Positions 13,308 to 26,008 of a stretch of DNA of 64,000 nucleotides are shown piece by piece. Source of the stretch: Adiantum capillus-veneris. Taxonomy: Eukaryota; Streptophyta; Polypodiopsida; Polypodiales; Pteridaceae. Under the pieces are notes generated by a model. That model was not told the origin of the DNA. It did no database searches and was given only the letters and a program-made list of their open reading frames with translations. The stretch spans positions 82,968,843 through 83,032,842 of the forward strand of contig CM043950.1 of the NCBI GenBank assembly GCA_014529385.2. Reading direction: 5' to 3'. Within the stretch, counting starts at the first letter, position 1; each line of letters starts with the position of its first letter. The position numbers and the translations under genes are program-made.

Positions 13308-14171
13308 GCTGCTGCGCGTGAAGCTCCAATGGCGACCTGTAAATTGTATTGAAGTTATTTTTTATGCAGGAAAGGCTCGGCTTAAGTTTGATTATTGTTG
13401 TCTGCATTGAAGTTTTCTGTGTTCTGTTAAGGTCTGTTTTGCTAGTTCTATTAAGTTCAGATTTAAGCTTACACAATTAGCATTTCTTGCGTTTTTGCAT
13501 TTTTTGCATTTTCTGTGTTTTCTGTGTTTTCTGGTTTGTGCACAGTTAGGCGCACAGTTAGTTAATTAAGCGGGTTAGTAATTAGGTGAACCACTGATTA
13601 GCAGGTCAGTAGGTAGGTGGGAAAATTGTTTTCGAAAAAAAAAAAATCAAAAAATAAAAACGTGAGCGAGGGGGAGGTTAGATTTTCGAAAATAAAAAAC
13701 GTGAGTTATAAAAACGGACGGGTTGGTTTGTATAAAAGTTAGATCGGGATCGTTTCCCCAAGCCCAAGCCCAAGCCCAAGCCCAGGCCTTAGTCCTCAGT
13801 CTTATGATATATACTAGACTCACTCTTATATATATACCCTACCTCCTCAAGAGGGAATGAGAGCATGTGGGACAAGTCCTCCACTCTCCTCCCTTCTCTT
13901 CCCACTTGCACCCTTAGACTTGCTATTTGGAGCCTAGTTCCCCAGCTAGGAAAAGACTGTTTCGGGCTTTTCTAGAGCAAAATAGAACCAAACGGTGGGT
14001 TGTAAAGCATAGCGCGTCTCTCCTAGCGATACGCTCGTTTCAAGCTATCACACGGCCCATTCCACGACACTCTCTAAAAGATCTAGCAAAAAAACAAACA
14101 AAAAACACGCTAAAAACAAGTCACAAGGTCTCCTAGAGCAGCTTTTTGACACCTTAGGGTATCAAAAGCAC
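13308..14171 (+). promoter_or_regulatory. Untranslated leader of G1
   Basis: Between the PBS and the first long gag frame. Contains an A-rich tract (about 13635-13665), a short hexanucleotide repeat of AAGCCC (13757-13786) and a TATATATA block at about 13827-13835 followed by a polypyrimidine-rich segment. Whether the TATA block is a second promoter or chance cannot be told from sequence. An open frame at 13927-14136 has no recognised domain. Confidence 0.5.
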
Positions 14172-16382
14172 ATGCACTTACTCTCTGGACGGGTGCTAGA
14201 ACACGAGCATATTGAGGGTGCCTCTGTTCATACGGACACCCATTACCCATCCACGATAGGCTCTAGACCCTCAGCGGGGACACAAGGTAGCACCACCCAA
14301 GACCCTAAAATAGCCGCTAGTGATTCCTCCTCCGACTCAGAAATCATGGAAGCATACCCTACCCAAACCACTGAGAGAGAAGTCCATGCACCTCCCGAAG
14401 CTCCACAGCCTAGTACTAGTATGTTTAGCCGTTTCATGGAAACATTAGGTAGAGCTACTCGCTCGGAACCTGATGCAAATGAAGCACACGAAGGGGGTGG
14501 GGAAGTGGACTCTCCTTTCACATCGCATGTGGACCCCACACCCCCCAAGAGTGTCCATGTGGATATCCTGCCAACTTCTTACCAAGAAGGTCCTGTTGAG
14601 CTGCCTCCTTCAGAAGTTCCCTCTAGAGTACCGTTGCTGATAAGTAAAACCACGGGGAGCAACATTGCTTCTACCTCACAAGAAACCGGTAACACGTCGA
14701 CTCTAGAAGGATTGTTCATTAATGATCATTGGACATACGACCTCCACACTGAGGTGTTGACGGATCTACACTCTGGCCACGCCTACCATGTAGGATGGAT
14801 AGAGATTGTACAATCCACCTCTAGTGCCACGAGCATCGAAGATCAACAAAAAATGATCTGTAATGTTATCCATGGCATTATTCAATCAGAAAGGCAAAAC
14901 CGAGGGGTAAATATACTCTCAAGTGGCCCCATGAGATTTTTGGATACGAGCAAGGCTCAACAGCCTACTCTATCACAAATGGAGACTCCTCTAATGAGCC
15001 CCATGGACCCATCTTACGTCATTTCACCTGGGGTCTCTATGCAATCTGAACCTCCGAGCGACAACTTTAGCTTCCCTAACTTGGCTCAACCCTCTATTAA
15101 GGAAAACACAGTGCTCACTCCAGGGATAAGCCTGACAGAGAATGTACCGATGACATCTACGATTAGCGCAGTGCCACTACCTAGTGTCGTAGTACCTAAT
15201 ATGGGGCCTCGACCGTATGTGCCTCTAGCCCCTTATGCACACATGGCCCCCACACCTCCAATTGTACCACTTGTTTATGCTCCTCGAGTGCCGCTCCCTA
15301 GCCCTTATCCGAGTGGACCTATGCCCGGTTATGTTCCATATCCTGCATCATCCACACATATTCCAAGACCGGTACCCGTCCCTCTCCCACATATGATTCC
15401 AAGAGTACCTCCACCGGCCCTGCCTCCTCACATAGGTGACTTGGCAGCGTTTGCTCAAACCATAGGTCGATCTATCGTGGAAAATATGCTTCATGCATCT
15501 GATAGAGAGCCTAGAACTAAGGCAGTACAAATTGCCAAACTCACGCAAAAATTCAATGGGGACGAAGATGCTAAAAAACACATTGAAGTGTTTGAACAAG
15601 TATGTGATTCCTTAGGGGAACGCAACGAACTACATAAGTGCAATTCCTTAAGCTTGACATTAAGTGGGAAGGCTGGAGATTGGTATAGAACCCTAAGGGT
15701 GGACGAGAAAACAATCTACCCTACCATTCGAAGGTTGTTTCTAAAGGAGTACATACGAGAAGGTGTGCTTTGGGGTGTAGCATCTCAGCTATAGAAGGCC
15801 GAACGTAAGGAAGGAGAGTCAGTAAGGTACTTCATTAGTCGTCTAAAGCACTTAAACTCTCACTGCCCTGTAAATGAGCGCTTCAACAATAACCAACTGC
15901 TTGATCGATTCATTCGAGGGTTGAGGAATGAAGGAATCTATAATGGACTAGTGATTAGAGGTATCACAACCTAGGAAGATGTCACTGCCAATGCAATCCA
16001 ATTAGAGGACAACTTGATGATAGCAGGCATGAGGGTGTCTACTAACACGAGATCCACTAGCTCACAAGCCATTGAGTATGAACCCATGACTGCAAAGCCC
16101 ATTGCCAATGAGCCAAAGGTATTTGAGACATTCTTGACAGACCTCACCAAGGCAATCCAAGAGTCTCTTAAGGATAATCAACCCCCTCAAAATAGTCACA
16201 TGTATCCAAGAAGGGAGCAACAATGGTGTTCCATTTGCTTAGGTCCACATAGCACTAGTGAGTGCCCTACGTTTAGAGTAAAATTTAATGGAACTTGCAA
16301 CGCATGTGGTAGGTATGGTCACCAAGCTAAGGATTATTTAATGATCAAACGTATGATGGCAAATAGACCACCTGTAGCCTAG
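14172..16382 (+). pseudogene. G1 gag polyprotein region
   Basis: ATG at 14172 opens a long frame. The first 440 residues are Pro/Ser/Thr-rich and low in motif content. The retrotransposon gag core follows at about 15525-16010 (FNGDEDAKKHIEVFEQV, then SGKAGDWYRTL, then a RYFISRLKHLN block), which would form the particle and bind RNA. Two zinc knuckles follow at 16227-16264 and 16295-16338. The second ends in Tyr where the last Cys belongs. In-frame stops are TAG at 15792, 15972 and 16380, with no frameshift. The frame continues directly into the protease part. Confidence 0.85.
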
Positions 16383-16406
16383 ACGGATGCACCTCGAGCT
16401 CCTGTA

Positions 16407-18290
16407 TTGCTGCTTGCTCCACCTGTTGAGCAACTACCGCAACACATGGTCCCTAGATCTCAAAATGTTGTACAAGCTACACCGCTACCACCTCCTGTGC
16501 TAGGACCGCAGCCCCCGCATCCAAGAGTCGCCCCTATGAACCAAGTGGGTTGCGAGCCATCAAATGCTTATGCAGATGGCTGTGAGGAGGAAATAGACAC
16601 TAGTATTGCCTACGGACTTGATACATTGGAAGAGCGTCTTATATACTACATGGAAGATTGTTGGGGGCAAGTCAAGCCGGTTTATCAAGCTGTTGCTCTC
16701 GCATCCAGAGGTCAAAATATCAACACCCAGGCTCGGAGGCCACCTCTTCAATGCTACAAGTGTGGTGGACCACATCGGGCAGCGGAGTGCCCTATTAGGC
16801 TGCAAAACAATGCTGCACAGATGCAAATGAATCAAGGGAGCACGTCTGCAATGCCAATACTCACATGTAATCGTTGTGGCATAGATCACTTGATTGCCCA
16901 ATGCCCCTATAACCCAAATGCGCCTAAAATCACACCCCTAAATTTGGTCGAAATTGCTAGTGTGACATCGCCAATACCACCCATCGCACCCGCTTATGCG
17001 ATTACACGGTCCATGCTTCAAGGGCCAGGCCATATCCTCGAAGAGAGAGATACCGCGTCAATTATCCAAGCAAAGAAAAAGAAGACACGAAGGAAGAGGT
17101 CACAGAATACGGGAAATTCAAAGCCAAGTTCCAAAACAAACATAGGAACAGGAGATGACCCCGTGTATATGAATGACCTCGAGGATGATTCAGATTCAAT
17201 CGAGACAATGGAGACTAGAACCAATACCACAAAGGGAAAGACCGACAAAGAAAACCGTAACATGGAACCAAATGAAAACCGAATAAGAGAAAACCATAAA
17301 GAGCCTCTGAAAACACCACAAGTGTGTCCAAATCCAATCAAAGACCCCCAAGATAAACCGCAGGGGCAAAAAGGGAAGAATCGTAAAAAGAAGATTGGGA
17401 CGTACCCAAACCCAGTAGACGAGATTGAGCAGGTGAAACATCTAAGAGTTTTAGTGGAGGAGACTCAAAGGAAACTAGAACCAGAACCCATGCATGTCAA
17501 AATTCATGACACAGCGTTTCCCACGCAAGTTCATCCACCCCACATGAACCATAGACCGTTAGCCATATCTAGTATCATCCAGGAAGGGAGTGAGGACGGG
17601 ACATCAGAAAGTGAGCATACACCTTTCTTGTTGGAAAGGATGTTTAATGAAGGAATACCTGATCCCATTGAGGAATATGAGATTCCATCCTCACCAGTTC
17701 CTAGTCAAGGACCTACACCCTGCAAAATGCCAATGAATGTTGCCAAACTAGTGGACTTCATGTCTTCTGAGGTCCGAACCACGATCATAGCAAAGTTGTA
17801 TGGAGATCCTGAGTTATTCCTTGCACTTCGAGCATTCCGTAACGGAGAGCTACGAACGGGATTACCGCAGTTTGCGCAACCACATAGGCCTGACTCGATT
17901 ATGATTGATGAGGAAAATCATGTGCAATCACTTGACTTAGATGGACACGAGTCTATGATCGAGGTACCCATTAACGAATTAGGGCAGTATTTTGAAGGCG
18001 ACGAGTCTAATGCGACCCTACCCATCACTACCAAGGGCTTAACTATAAAGGGAATTCTTGATGGTGGTGCGGGAGTTAGCATCGTTACAAAAGATTGTTG
18101 GGAATCCATGGGAAAACCCCGCCTCAGTGTTACTAACATTGTGGTAAAGATGGAAAATGGTACCATAGCCAAACCTATGGGGATGCTCAAGGATCTTAAG
18201 ATCAAAGTTCTGGGACACAAGGTACGACATACGTTCATTGTAATGGATTTCTCTAAACACCTTATGTCATATGAAATGATTTTAGGATGA
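16407..18290 (+). pseudogene. G1 gag C-terminal / protease region
   Basis: Same reading frame as the gag part. Two more zinc knuckles lie at 16752-16790 and 16866-16904, each of the spacing C-x2-C-x3-H-x4-C. A Lys/Arg- and Asp/Glu-rich stretch spans about 17040-17480. The retropepsin region lies at about 18000-18330: ILDGGAGVSIVTKDCWESMG, with the catalytic Asp at 18060 and Gly where Ser or Thr is usual, then a MILG block that precedes a TGA stop at 18288. The protease would cleave the polyprotein. The conserved frame on both sides of the stop shows a nonsense change rather than a frameshift. Confidence 0.8.
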
Positions 18291-18296
18291 CCATTC

Positions 18297-19871
18297 ATGA
18301 GGGAAGCACAAATGGTTCACGATTGGTCTAAAAATCATGTCTATTTGCAATTCCAAGACTCTGTCCTTAGAGTGGATTTGGTGACTGGTAAGGTACACCC
18401 CTTAGGGAGTAAAACCATTATTGATCATCGCTCTGACACCACAGTTCACTCGGCCCCACTACAATATTGTTACACTTGTAAGAAGGATACAAACATTGGC
18501 CAAGATTCTCCTTACATGGATGTGTTACCGGGTATGACGGAATCAGACAACGTAGACTGGGTACACCTAGCTGCAACCATAGATACCTGGGGAAATAGAG
18601 GAACCACTTGGGTCACACCAGAGGGGGAAGAGGTACCACAAATTGCACCTCTGAACATGATAAGTGCCATACATGCATCTTCTAAGGGCAAGGCAATTGT
18701 GGACCAATCTGACAGTGACACCGATAGCTCAATAGAAGACTTTAACCAACACGACTCAGACACTGACTTCCAGGGTGAAACGGATTCTAAATCTCATGAA
18801 TTAAAGAGTGGAGCAAGTTCAGAGTCAAAACATTCGGAAGGACCGAGCACATCAACGCATGATAGCTCCTCCGAGAGTGAAGAGGACACCAACGAGGACT
18901 CCTTTAGTGAGCCAGATCTAAATGCAAATCAAAAGCAGGTCTCAAATAAGAAAAAGAAAAACCTTAAGAGGCGTCGATATCGAGCCAATGTACGTGCTAG
19001 GATAAAAAAGAAGAGATCCTCAGCAGAATGGCTCAGTTATATAGGAGCATGTGATGCTCATCAAAAATTGGTAGACAATTGGGGTGAATATCTCCAAAAT
19101 GTTATGTGGTGTGGACCACGACCCCATGTTATATCCCAATTAGAGATCATAGACAAGCCAAAGTTGAGCCGCACTGCAAGGAGGCGTCAAAACCAAGAGT
19201 TAGCTCGACAACACAAGAAAGCAGAAATGGAAGCACAAACCAAAGCACAACCAGAATCCACAGACTTGCATCCTGCACCAGAACATTTCAAATCTTACAC
19301 CACAGGGGAAGCAAAGGTTGTGTACACAAAAGCCCAAAGAATACCTATCGATGGGAATAATGGAATCTATGATGGTCCGACAATAGTTAAAGAAATAGAA
19401 TTAGCCGACCCCGGTGAAGAATCAAAACCTGTTTTTATTGCCAAAGACCTCACAGAAGTTGAAGAGGCGGTCCTCAAAGAGATTCTCAAGGAATTCAAGG
19501 ACATATTCGCTTGGACATACCATGATATGAAAGGTGTTCCACCTTCTGTGGTCCAATATACAATCTCTATGATTAGCACTGCGAAGCCCGTACAACAAAG
19601 ACCCTACCCGATGAATCCTAAGTACGCAAAGATCATTCAAGAAGAACTAGAAAAGCTTATCAAATGTGGGTTCATATATCCTATTGAACACTCTGAATGG
19701 GTGTCTCCAATAGTTATCGTGCCAAAAAAGAATGGGAAACTCAGGGTGTGCGTGGACCTCAAAAAAGTTAATGCAGCTACTAGAAGAGACCATTACCCCC
19801 TACCATATTCCGAACATGTACTCGAAAGAGTTGCATGCAAGAAATCTTATAGCTTTCTAGATGAGTACTAA
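18297..19871 (+). pseudogene. G1 protease tail, acidic/basic spacer and reverse transcriptase N-terminal part
   Basis: Continues the same frame. About 330 residues lie between protease and reverse transcriptase. Residues from 18690-18930 are very rich in Ser, Asp and Glu; a cluster of Lys/Arg follows at 18945-19020 (KKKKNLKRRRYRANVR), resembling a nuclear-localisation signal. The reverse transcriptase starts near 19470 with KEFKDIFAWTYHDMKG, then RPYPMNPKYAKIIQEEL, SEWVSPIVIVPKKNGKLRVC and KVNAATRRDHYPLP. It ends at a TAA (19869) in the conserved LDGYSGYNQI region. Confidence 0.85.
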
Positions 19872-22095
19872 GGCTACAACCAAATCACGATAGCGCTAGA
19901 GGACCAAGCTAAAACTGCCTTCATCACGGAATTTGGCGTGTTTGCATTTCGTGTGATGGCTTTTGGGTTAACAAATGCCCCTGCTACATTCCAACGATTA
20001 ATAAACACTGCTTTTAAAGAATATTTGAGAGAGTTTTGTGAAGCTTTCTTAGACGACCTTTGTGTTTACTCTTCTTGGAAAGAACATCTATCATGTTTGC
20101 GGAAGGTGTTTGAAAAGTGTAGGTTATATCGTATCTCATTGAACCCGTTCAAATGCCAATTTTGGGTCAAGCGTGGAGTTATTTTAGGGCATATAGTATC
20201 CAAAAATGGTATCTCAACCGATGAGAGCAAAATTAAAGTGATTCTAGAGTTACCACCACCAACCAATTACAAGGGAGTTCAAAGGTTCATGAGACACGTG
20301 GGTTATTATCGATGGTTTATTTTATTTTTTGCTGAGATAGCACGTCCTTTGTACAAGCTTCTCATTGAATTTAAATGGACTGAAGAGTGTGACTAGGCCT
20401 ATGAACAATTCAAGAAAACACTAGCAAGTGCTCCGATTTTAAGGACACCTAACTGGGATGTCATTTTCCATGTGCATATTGATGCATCAAACTTTGCTAT
20501 TGGGTGTGTTCTCACTCAACCAGGAGAACATAAATTGGACTATCCCATTATCTTTGCAAGCCGTCAATTGAACGATGCTGAAAGAAACTACACCACTATA
20601 GAGCGAGAAGGTTTGGCAATGGTTTATGCAGTAAAGAAATTTTGCTACTACCTTCTGGCAAACAAGTTTGTATTTTATGTTGATCATCAAGCGTTGCTGT
20701 ATCTAGTAAACAAGCCATGCTCCACAGGAAGAATCACACGATGGTTGTTAATTCTTCTGGAGTTTGATTTCACGATTGTAGTGAGACCTGGTAAAAGGCA
20801 CGTCATGCCTGATCATTTGTCTCGCATACCCAATGGTGAAGCCCCTACAGGAGTTGATGATGAATTACCCGATACTTCTCTATTCATAGTTGAGACTATG
20901 CCTGAAAGGAGTGAGAACATTGTTAACTTTTTAGTTAATGGTTTTCCACCCAAGGAACTTCGTAAGGATATCGCTCGAAGGCTAGTAAAAGAATGTGAAC
21001 CCTATTGTTTGATTGTCGGAACTCTGTATATATTAGGCAAGGACGATATTCTTAGGCGTTGTGCCCGCGAGGATGAATATTTGTATATCTTGCAAGAAGC
21101 ACATATGGGCATAGTAGGAGGACATTTTTCAGGAGACCTGACTACTAGAAAGGTGCTGCAATCAGGTTATTGGTGGCCAACTTTATTTAAGGATGCATCA
21201 CTTTTTACAAAAGGGTGTGATGAGTGCCAACGTTACAAGACCACACAGCGCAAAGACAGAATGCCCTTACATCCTTTTAAAGTAACCCAACCATTTGAAA
21301 AATGGGACATAGACTTTGTAGGTCCAATTAGTCTCGCAGATCGCAACACTCAATCTCGATATATTCTAGTTGCTACAGACTATGTAACAAAGTGGGTTGA
21401 AGCTAAGGCTTCACAAAAAGCTGACGCGAGGACAACAGCTAAGTTTCTTTTTGAGAACATTATCACAAGATTTGGTTGCCCTTTTGAAATTGTTAGTGAT
21501 AGTGGTACCCATTTTATAAATAAGGTAATAAGAGAGCTTACCACGACCTTTATGATATCCCACCATAAGTCTACACCTTATTACCCGCAAGCTAATGGAC
21601 AAGCCGAGAGCACCAACAAGACTCTAATCTCTATTTTAACCAAGACGGTAGAAGCTCATCGCACTGATTGGGATTTGAAGTTGACATCTTCTCTATGGGC
21701 TTATCGTACTGCTTATAAAGTGGCTATTAATTGTACGCCATTCACAATGGTATACGGCCAAGAAGCGGTTATGCCTTGGGAGTTTGTCATTCCTAGTCTT
21801 AGGGTAGCTTCGCAAGAAGGATGGAATGGTAACCCCTTAACCGAGCATTTGTATATCTTAGAAAAACTAGACAAAGAGAGACAGTTGGCTATGCAAAATG
21901 CTCTTGTGGAAAAGGATAGGAGAAAGAAGTGGTTTGATCGCCATGTGAAGGACAAGGACATCAAAGTTGGTGATAAAGTCCTTATGTATGGAGTACATAA
22001 AGAGAAGAAAAAGTTGAAATATGCTGGTAAAGGACCATATAGAGTATGTGAAATTACCCCACAAGGTACCCTTCTTGTGGAAACTCTTGACGGCT
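19872..22095 (+). pseudogene. G1 reverse transcriptase, RNase H and integrase
   Basis: Same frame. The reverse transcriptase catalytic box is FLDD (Asp codons at 20052 and 20055), preceded by [16 protein letters not shown]. RNase H begins at about 20470 with VHIDASNFAIGCVL and includes the TIEREGLAMVYAVKKF block; a TAG at 20394 separates the two. Integrase has the HHCC finger (GHFSGDL.., CDECQRYK), then the DDE residues in WDIDFVGP, VSDSGTHF and NGQAESTNK (about 21305-21610). The C-terminal domain (KGPYRVCEITPQGTLLVETL) is cut at about 22095 by the nested insertion; its tail reappears at 26020. RT and integrase catalytic residues are all intact. Confidence 0.9.
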
Positions 22096-24028
22096 TTTTG
22101 CTAGATTCCCCTTTAGTCTTCATCTTTTCTTCCTTTTGGGAAGATTCACCATGCCTAGCGCGTTTTACCCCAATGGCATCTACTCCTTTAACCTTGGTCT
22201 TATCCTCCTCCACTTTCTCCTTTCCCTTACCTTCAAGACTGATGACGCTTACTGTTTGATTGCCAGCTGGTGGTGGGGGTAAGGGTGGAATGAGAGGTTG
22301 TGGTGGTGGTGGTTGTGGTTGTGGTTGAATCAGTGGTTGTAAGATTTGCACGGGTGGTGCTTGTCGTGGTGCCCTCGGTGGTGGTGGTCTTGCTCTCGGT
22401 GGTGAAACCTGGTTTTGCCTGGCCCCTCTGTTGAAATTTTGCCTCCTTGGGTGTGGACAGTAGTACATGCCATGACCATCCTCCCCACAATTGTAGCAGT
22501 GGTATTCTTGGTTTTGCCTTCGTTGTCCTCTCCCTTGCTCTTGGTTGCGATTGTGTGCATGCCCTTGTTGTATCAAATGGACTGAGAGATTCTCAAGTTG
22601 ATTGGTGATTCGGTTGAGCAGGTCTTGCTGATCTTCAATTGGTTCTTGTGGTTGAATCCTCTGGGCGACTGTTGTAGGTGGTGCTAGAGGTGGTCGGGTC
22701 CTAACGGCTTCCTCTTCATCGATATTCCTGGCTTGTAGGCGCAACTTCTTGTCTTTAAGGCGGGCCACTTCAACTGCTAGCTCATACGTAGCAGGAAACC
22801 TTCCCTTCACCTTCTCTTTAAGAGTTGGCCATAACCCAGCCACAAACCGATCCTTCTTTAGGAAATCAAGTGCCCCCTCATCCTCTCTTAGCGATGCAAC
22901 CCATCACCCCCATAAATCTACAAACTTTGACTCATATGATGCGTATTCCAGCATACTGATCTGCTTCAACTCTGTCAACAATTGCCATAGCTTCTCTGAT
23001 GTTGTGCCCTCTCCAAAACGCTTGACAAAGGCTGCTCTTAATAAGTCCCACCCTTCCTTGGTTTTTTGTGCCAAGGCATTGTACCATGATCTTGCCTCCA
23101 CCTTCATTAGAAGTGGGAAGATGCGCAAGCGCGAAGCATCATCATCTCTCGCAGAGATGACACATGCTATTTCCAAGTTTTCTAGAAAGTCTGCAGCATC
23201 CTCGCCCACCTTACCAGTAAAGGTTGGAAATGCTACACTTGCCATGATTACTGGGAGAGAGCTAGAAAGACACACTTCTTAACTTGCAAAATTTTTTCTT
23301 CTTTACAAGGAGGCGTGTATACCCTATTATACTAGGACATAGATTAAAACTTCAAACAGTACATTGCCTTGTACCAAAGGTAAAACAAATGGCTGATCTG
23401 ATGCCAGAACCTCAAAAAACTGCTCCCCACCCGGCATGGTGTCAATGACGTGCTGATAGTGAATCTTCAAGTCCAATATTACCTTGATTGAGCGTACACG
23501 TGTTGGTATGTGTGATCTGTCTTGAGGTAGGTTGTCCTGATTCATGTGAAGCTTAGAGGTGCTTAGTCACTGTCCAAGCTTGTAGGAGAGGGTGGTGTTC
23601 TTTCCTGAAACAAACTCAGTAGATCCCTAGTTTCTCTAGTGAGAGTGTGAGCCAATGCTTCTGTTATCTGTGCTGCAGCATCAGGTGCGACTTGAAAACT
23701 GACTATGATAATTACCTCGGTGACTTGAGTTACCCGATTCTCAAAGTAGAATAGTGTTGATTCTCTATTGTGCAGAGCTCCTTCCATTTTGTTGTTGTTG
23801 GTTGGTTGTAGGTTGCGGACATGGTTTCGACCTTCTCTTTCTTCTTCTTAGCACTTGGCCTATGTATATCCACTGGGTTTGGCGCGTTGGTTGACTCTCC
23901 CACTTCAAATCGATTACCGTTACGCCTAGCACTCGAGCTTCGATGGAGATGCGGAGTTCGTCTAGTTGTTCTTGGAGCTCTTCTTCTTCTGTCGTCCAGT
24001 TAGCAAATCCTTCTAACCATTCATCCAT
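22095..24028 (-). pseudogene. Nested element gag
   Basis: Minus-strand ATG at 24028 opens a frame reading MDEWLEGFANWTTEEEELQE just inside the PBS-like site. After frame changes near 23765, 23560 and 23300 the gag core runs from 23275: FPTFTGKVGEDAADFLENLE, then a SWYNALAQKTKEGWDLLRAAF block. A TGA near 22904 interrupts it. A classical C-x2-C-x4-H-x4-C knuckle (CYNCGEDGHGMYYC) lies near 22510-22470, followed by a Pro-rich tail and a Lys/Glu-rich end. The frame then runs on into antisense G1 sequence, which is not part of the gene. Confidence 0.8.
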
Positions 24029-24100
24029 TCACAATAGTTTAGGGTTTTCAGTCTTGTAAACTGAAGGGTTTCAAGAGCCCTCCTCCGTGGGGGCACCAAA

Positions 24101-26000
24101 TGAGAGGCGGAAGTGAAAAAATAGACCCGGTGGCCTCTACACCAAGACTATGCACAATGGCCTCATCATGGGGAATACACAATAGGGGCACCACCTAGCA
24201 AGATATGCGGCTAGGACGCATACATATACACAATGAAGCATGCATGGAAAACAATTTCAAGATCCACGTCCAAATGTGGAATGGGGTGGTCGGAGATTAA
24301 GGTGAGAGGAGTGGTGAGTTAGTGAGAATGGGCTCGCTATGCGTGCATGTAGTAAGGAAGATAACGAGGTCAGGGATACATGCAAGTATGCTCACTTATC
24401 ATACAAAAGGTGGCGAATCCGCACACCTCAAGATGGAAGTAGTAAGATGATAGTAATATGAGAGGGAGAGAGAGAGTGTGTGTGTGGTGGCGAATCCGCA
24501 CACCTTAACATAAGCAGAAAAACAAATGGCAAGGAACAAGCATATACCATACTCACAATGAGATGTATCCAAAGTGACACAAAGTATGGCACCAAGATGG
24601 AGTGTGTTGATTGCTTGCAAAAGATGAATACAATAGGTAGCGTATGGCAGGAAAATGAGAAGGGAACAAGATCGTAGGAGGCATAATGGAGAGATGGGAG
24701 TTGATGGAGAGGAATATCATGAGTGTGTCCACCCTTCTTCTTCTTGAAATTGTGCCTTCAACCCTTAATTACAAGTGGTGTGGAGGTGTGGTGCTCATAT
24801 TTTGTGCATGGTGATGGTGATGATGATGGTGTTGTGATTATGTGATTAGGGTTCATGCTACAAGCATGTAGCACAAGAGTGTGTATGGATAGGTGTGTGT
24901 GTGTGTGTGTGTGTGTTCTCTCCCCCAAGTGAGCTTCATGGCCTCCTTATATAGGGAAGGAGGGAAGGATTTAGCAATATTTCTATTTGAGGTGAGTGTC
25001 CCACTTTGGTGACTAGGAAAATGGGGTGCATGTGACTGTGGCTCCCATCTTGTCTCCTCATTATTTAAAATACCAGAGTCAATAGAGAGAGAAGAGAGAA
25101 TGTGGGTAGGATGTAGAGGATAGGAAATATTTACAATAGTCTAGCTTTGGATAGACATAAGCTTATTAGGGAGAGAAGAGAGAGGTAAGAAAATATAAGA
25201 GAGGTTGTCGAAGGTGGATATTTGTTGATGAGGATGGATCCTCCAAAAATGGTGATAGAATTACTCTAGACTAGCCAAGACCTCATTCAAAGAGCCTTGT
25301 CTCTTGTAATCATGCTTGAAGACTTGTAGAACCATAGCCATTCTAGAAGGAAGAAAAGTGGGGATGGTCTGTGTCACCATTACACGAGAAAACTGGGGTC
25401 CACTACAAAACTCATATCTCCGTGTTCATAACTCCAAAAATTTTGAAAAAAATTGAGTTTAAAGTTGAGATCACGAGCTACATCTTTCATGTTGAACGCT
25501 CCTTCAGATTCGGGGTTCTTCTTTACTTAAAAAATTCATCCAAATAATGTATTATTTGTGGCTGCAAAAGTCTTTTGGTGGTCCCCTTTGAGTGGACTTC
25601 TCTCTTGCCTTCAAGTGTAAGCTCCTTCATGTGTATGAAAACATGACCTAGAGTGTTGAAAAGATTGGCAATCATCTAAATGGAGGTATTATTGAATTTT
25701 GAAAGTGGGGTTGAGGTTTGAAAATGAAAACTAGTGAATAAAATATTTGGTAGAGTGGAATAATATATATACATGATAAAAAAATATTAGAAAATACTAG
25801 AATATATATATATTTAATATTTAAGTTCAAAAGAGAGATCAATAAACAAAGCTTACTTATTATGCTACATCGTGATTGATTAGCATAAGTATTATTTATT
25901 TAATAAAGGCTAAAACGTTAGTGAAAAAGGGAAGAAAAAATCAAAAGTAACTTATATAATAGGAAATATTTTTGGTAAAAGAGAAAAAAATATGGGGGGT
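24101..26000 (-). repeat. LTR of the nested element, about 1.9 kb
   Basis: On the minus strand it ends CCGCCTCTCA (plus-strand TG at 24101) just before TTTGGTGCCCCCAC, a PBS-like stretch whose tRNA I cannot name. A minus-strand TATA box (CCCTATATAAGG, 24945-24956) and a (CA)n tract at 24894-24916 lie inside, as expected for U3/R. A short direct repeat GTGGCGAATCCGCACACCT occurs twice (about 24411 and 24487). The far end near 26000 is approximate because the partner LTR is absent. Confidence 0.6.
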
Positions 26001-26008
26001 TCCCATGC

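Larger units (their letters stand above)
22095..26000 (-). mobile_element. Nested, truncated Ty3/gypsy element, antisense inside G1 integrase
   Basis: Reads on the minus strand as LTR (about 26000-24101), PBS-like site, gag (24028-22100), then nothing: protease, RT, integrase and the second LTR are missing. The G1 integrase C-terminal domain resumes right after it, at about 26020, with few or no codons missing, so loss of the nested element's 3' part involved little host sequence. The exact junctions and a target duplication could not be fixed; TGGAA occurs near both sides but is not convincing. Confidence 0.75.

Noticed and set aside
13827-13835. Second promoter in the G1 leader
   Set aside because: A TATATATA block is present, but nothing else distinguishes it from AT-rich leader sequence; recorded only as part of the leader.
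21713-22843. A single 376-codon minus-strand protein
   Set aside because: Its N-terminal part is the nested gag, but below about 22095 it runs into antisense G1 integrase sequence, so the fusion is only an accident of the junction.
22749-23282. Plus-strand 177-codon open frame
   Set aside because: It is the antisense shadow of the nested element's gag, which has the zinc knuckle and gag core on the minus strand.
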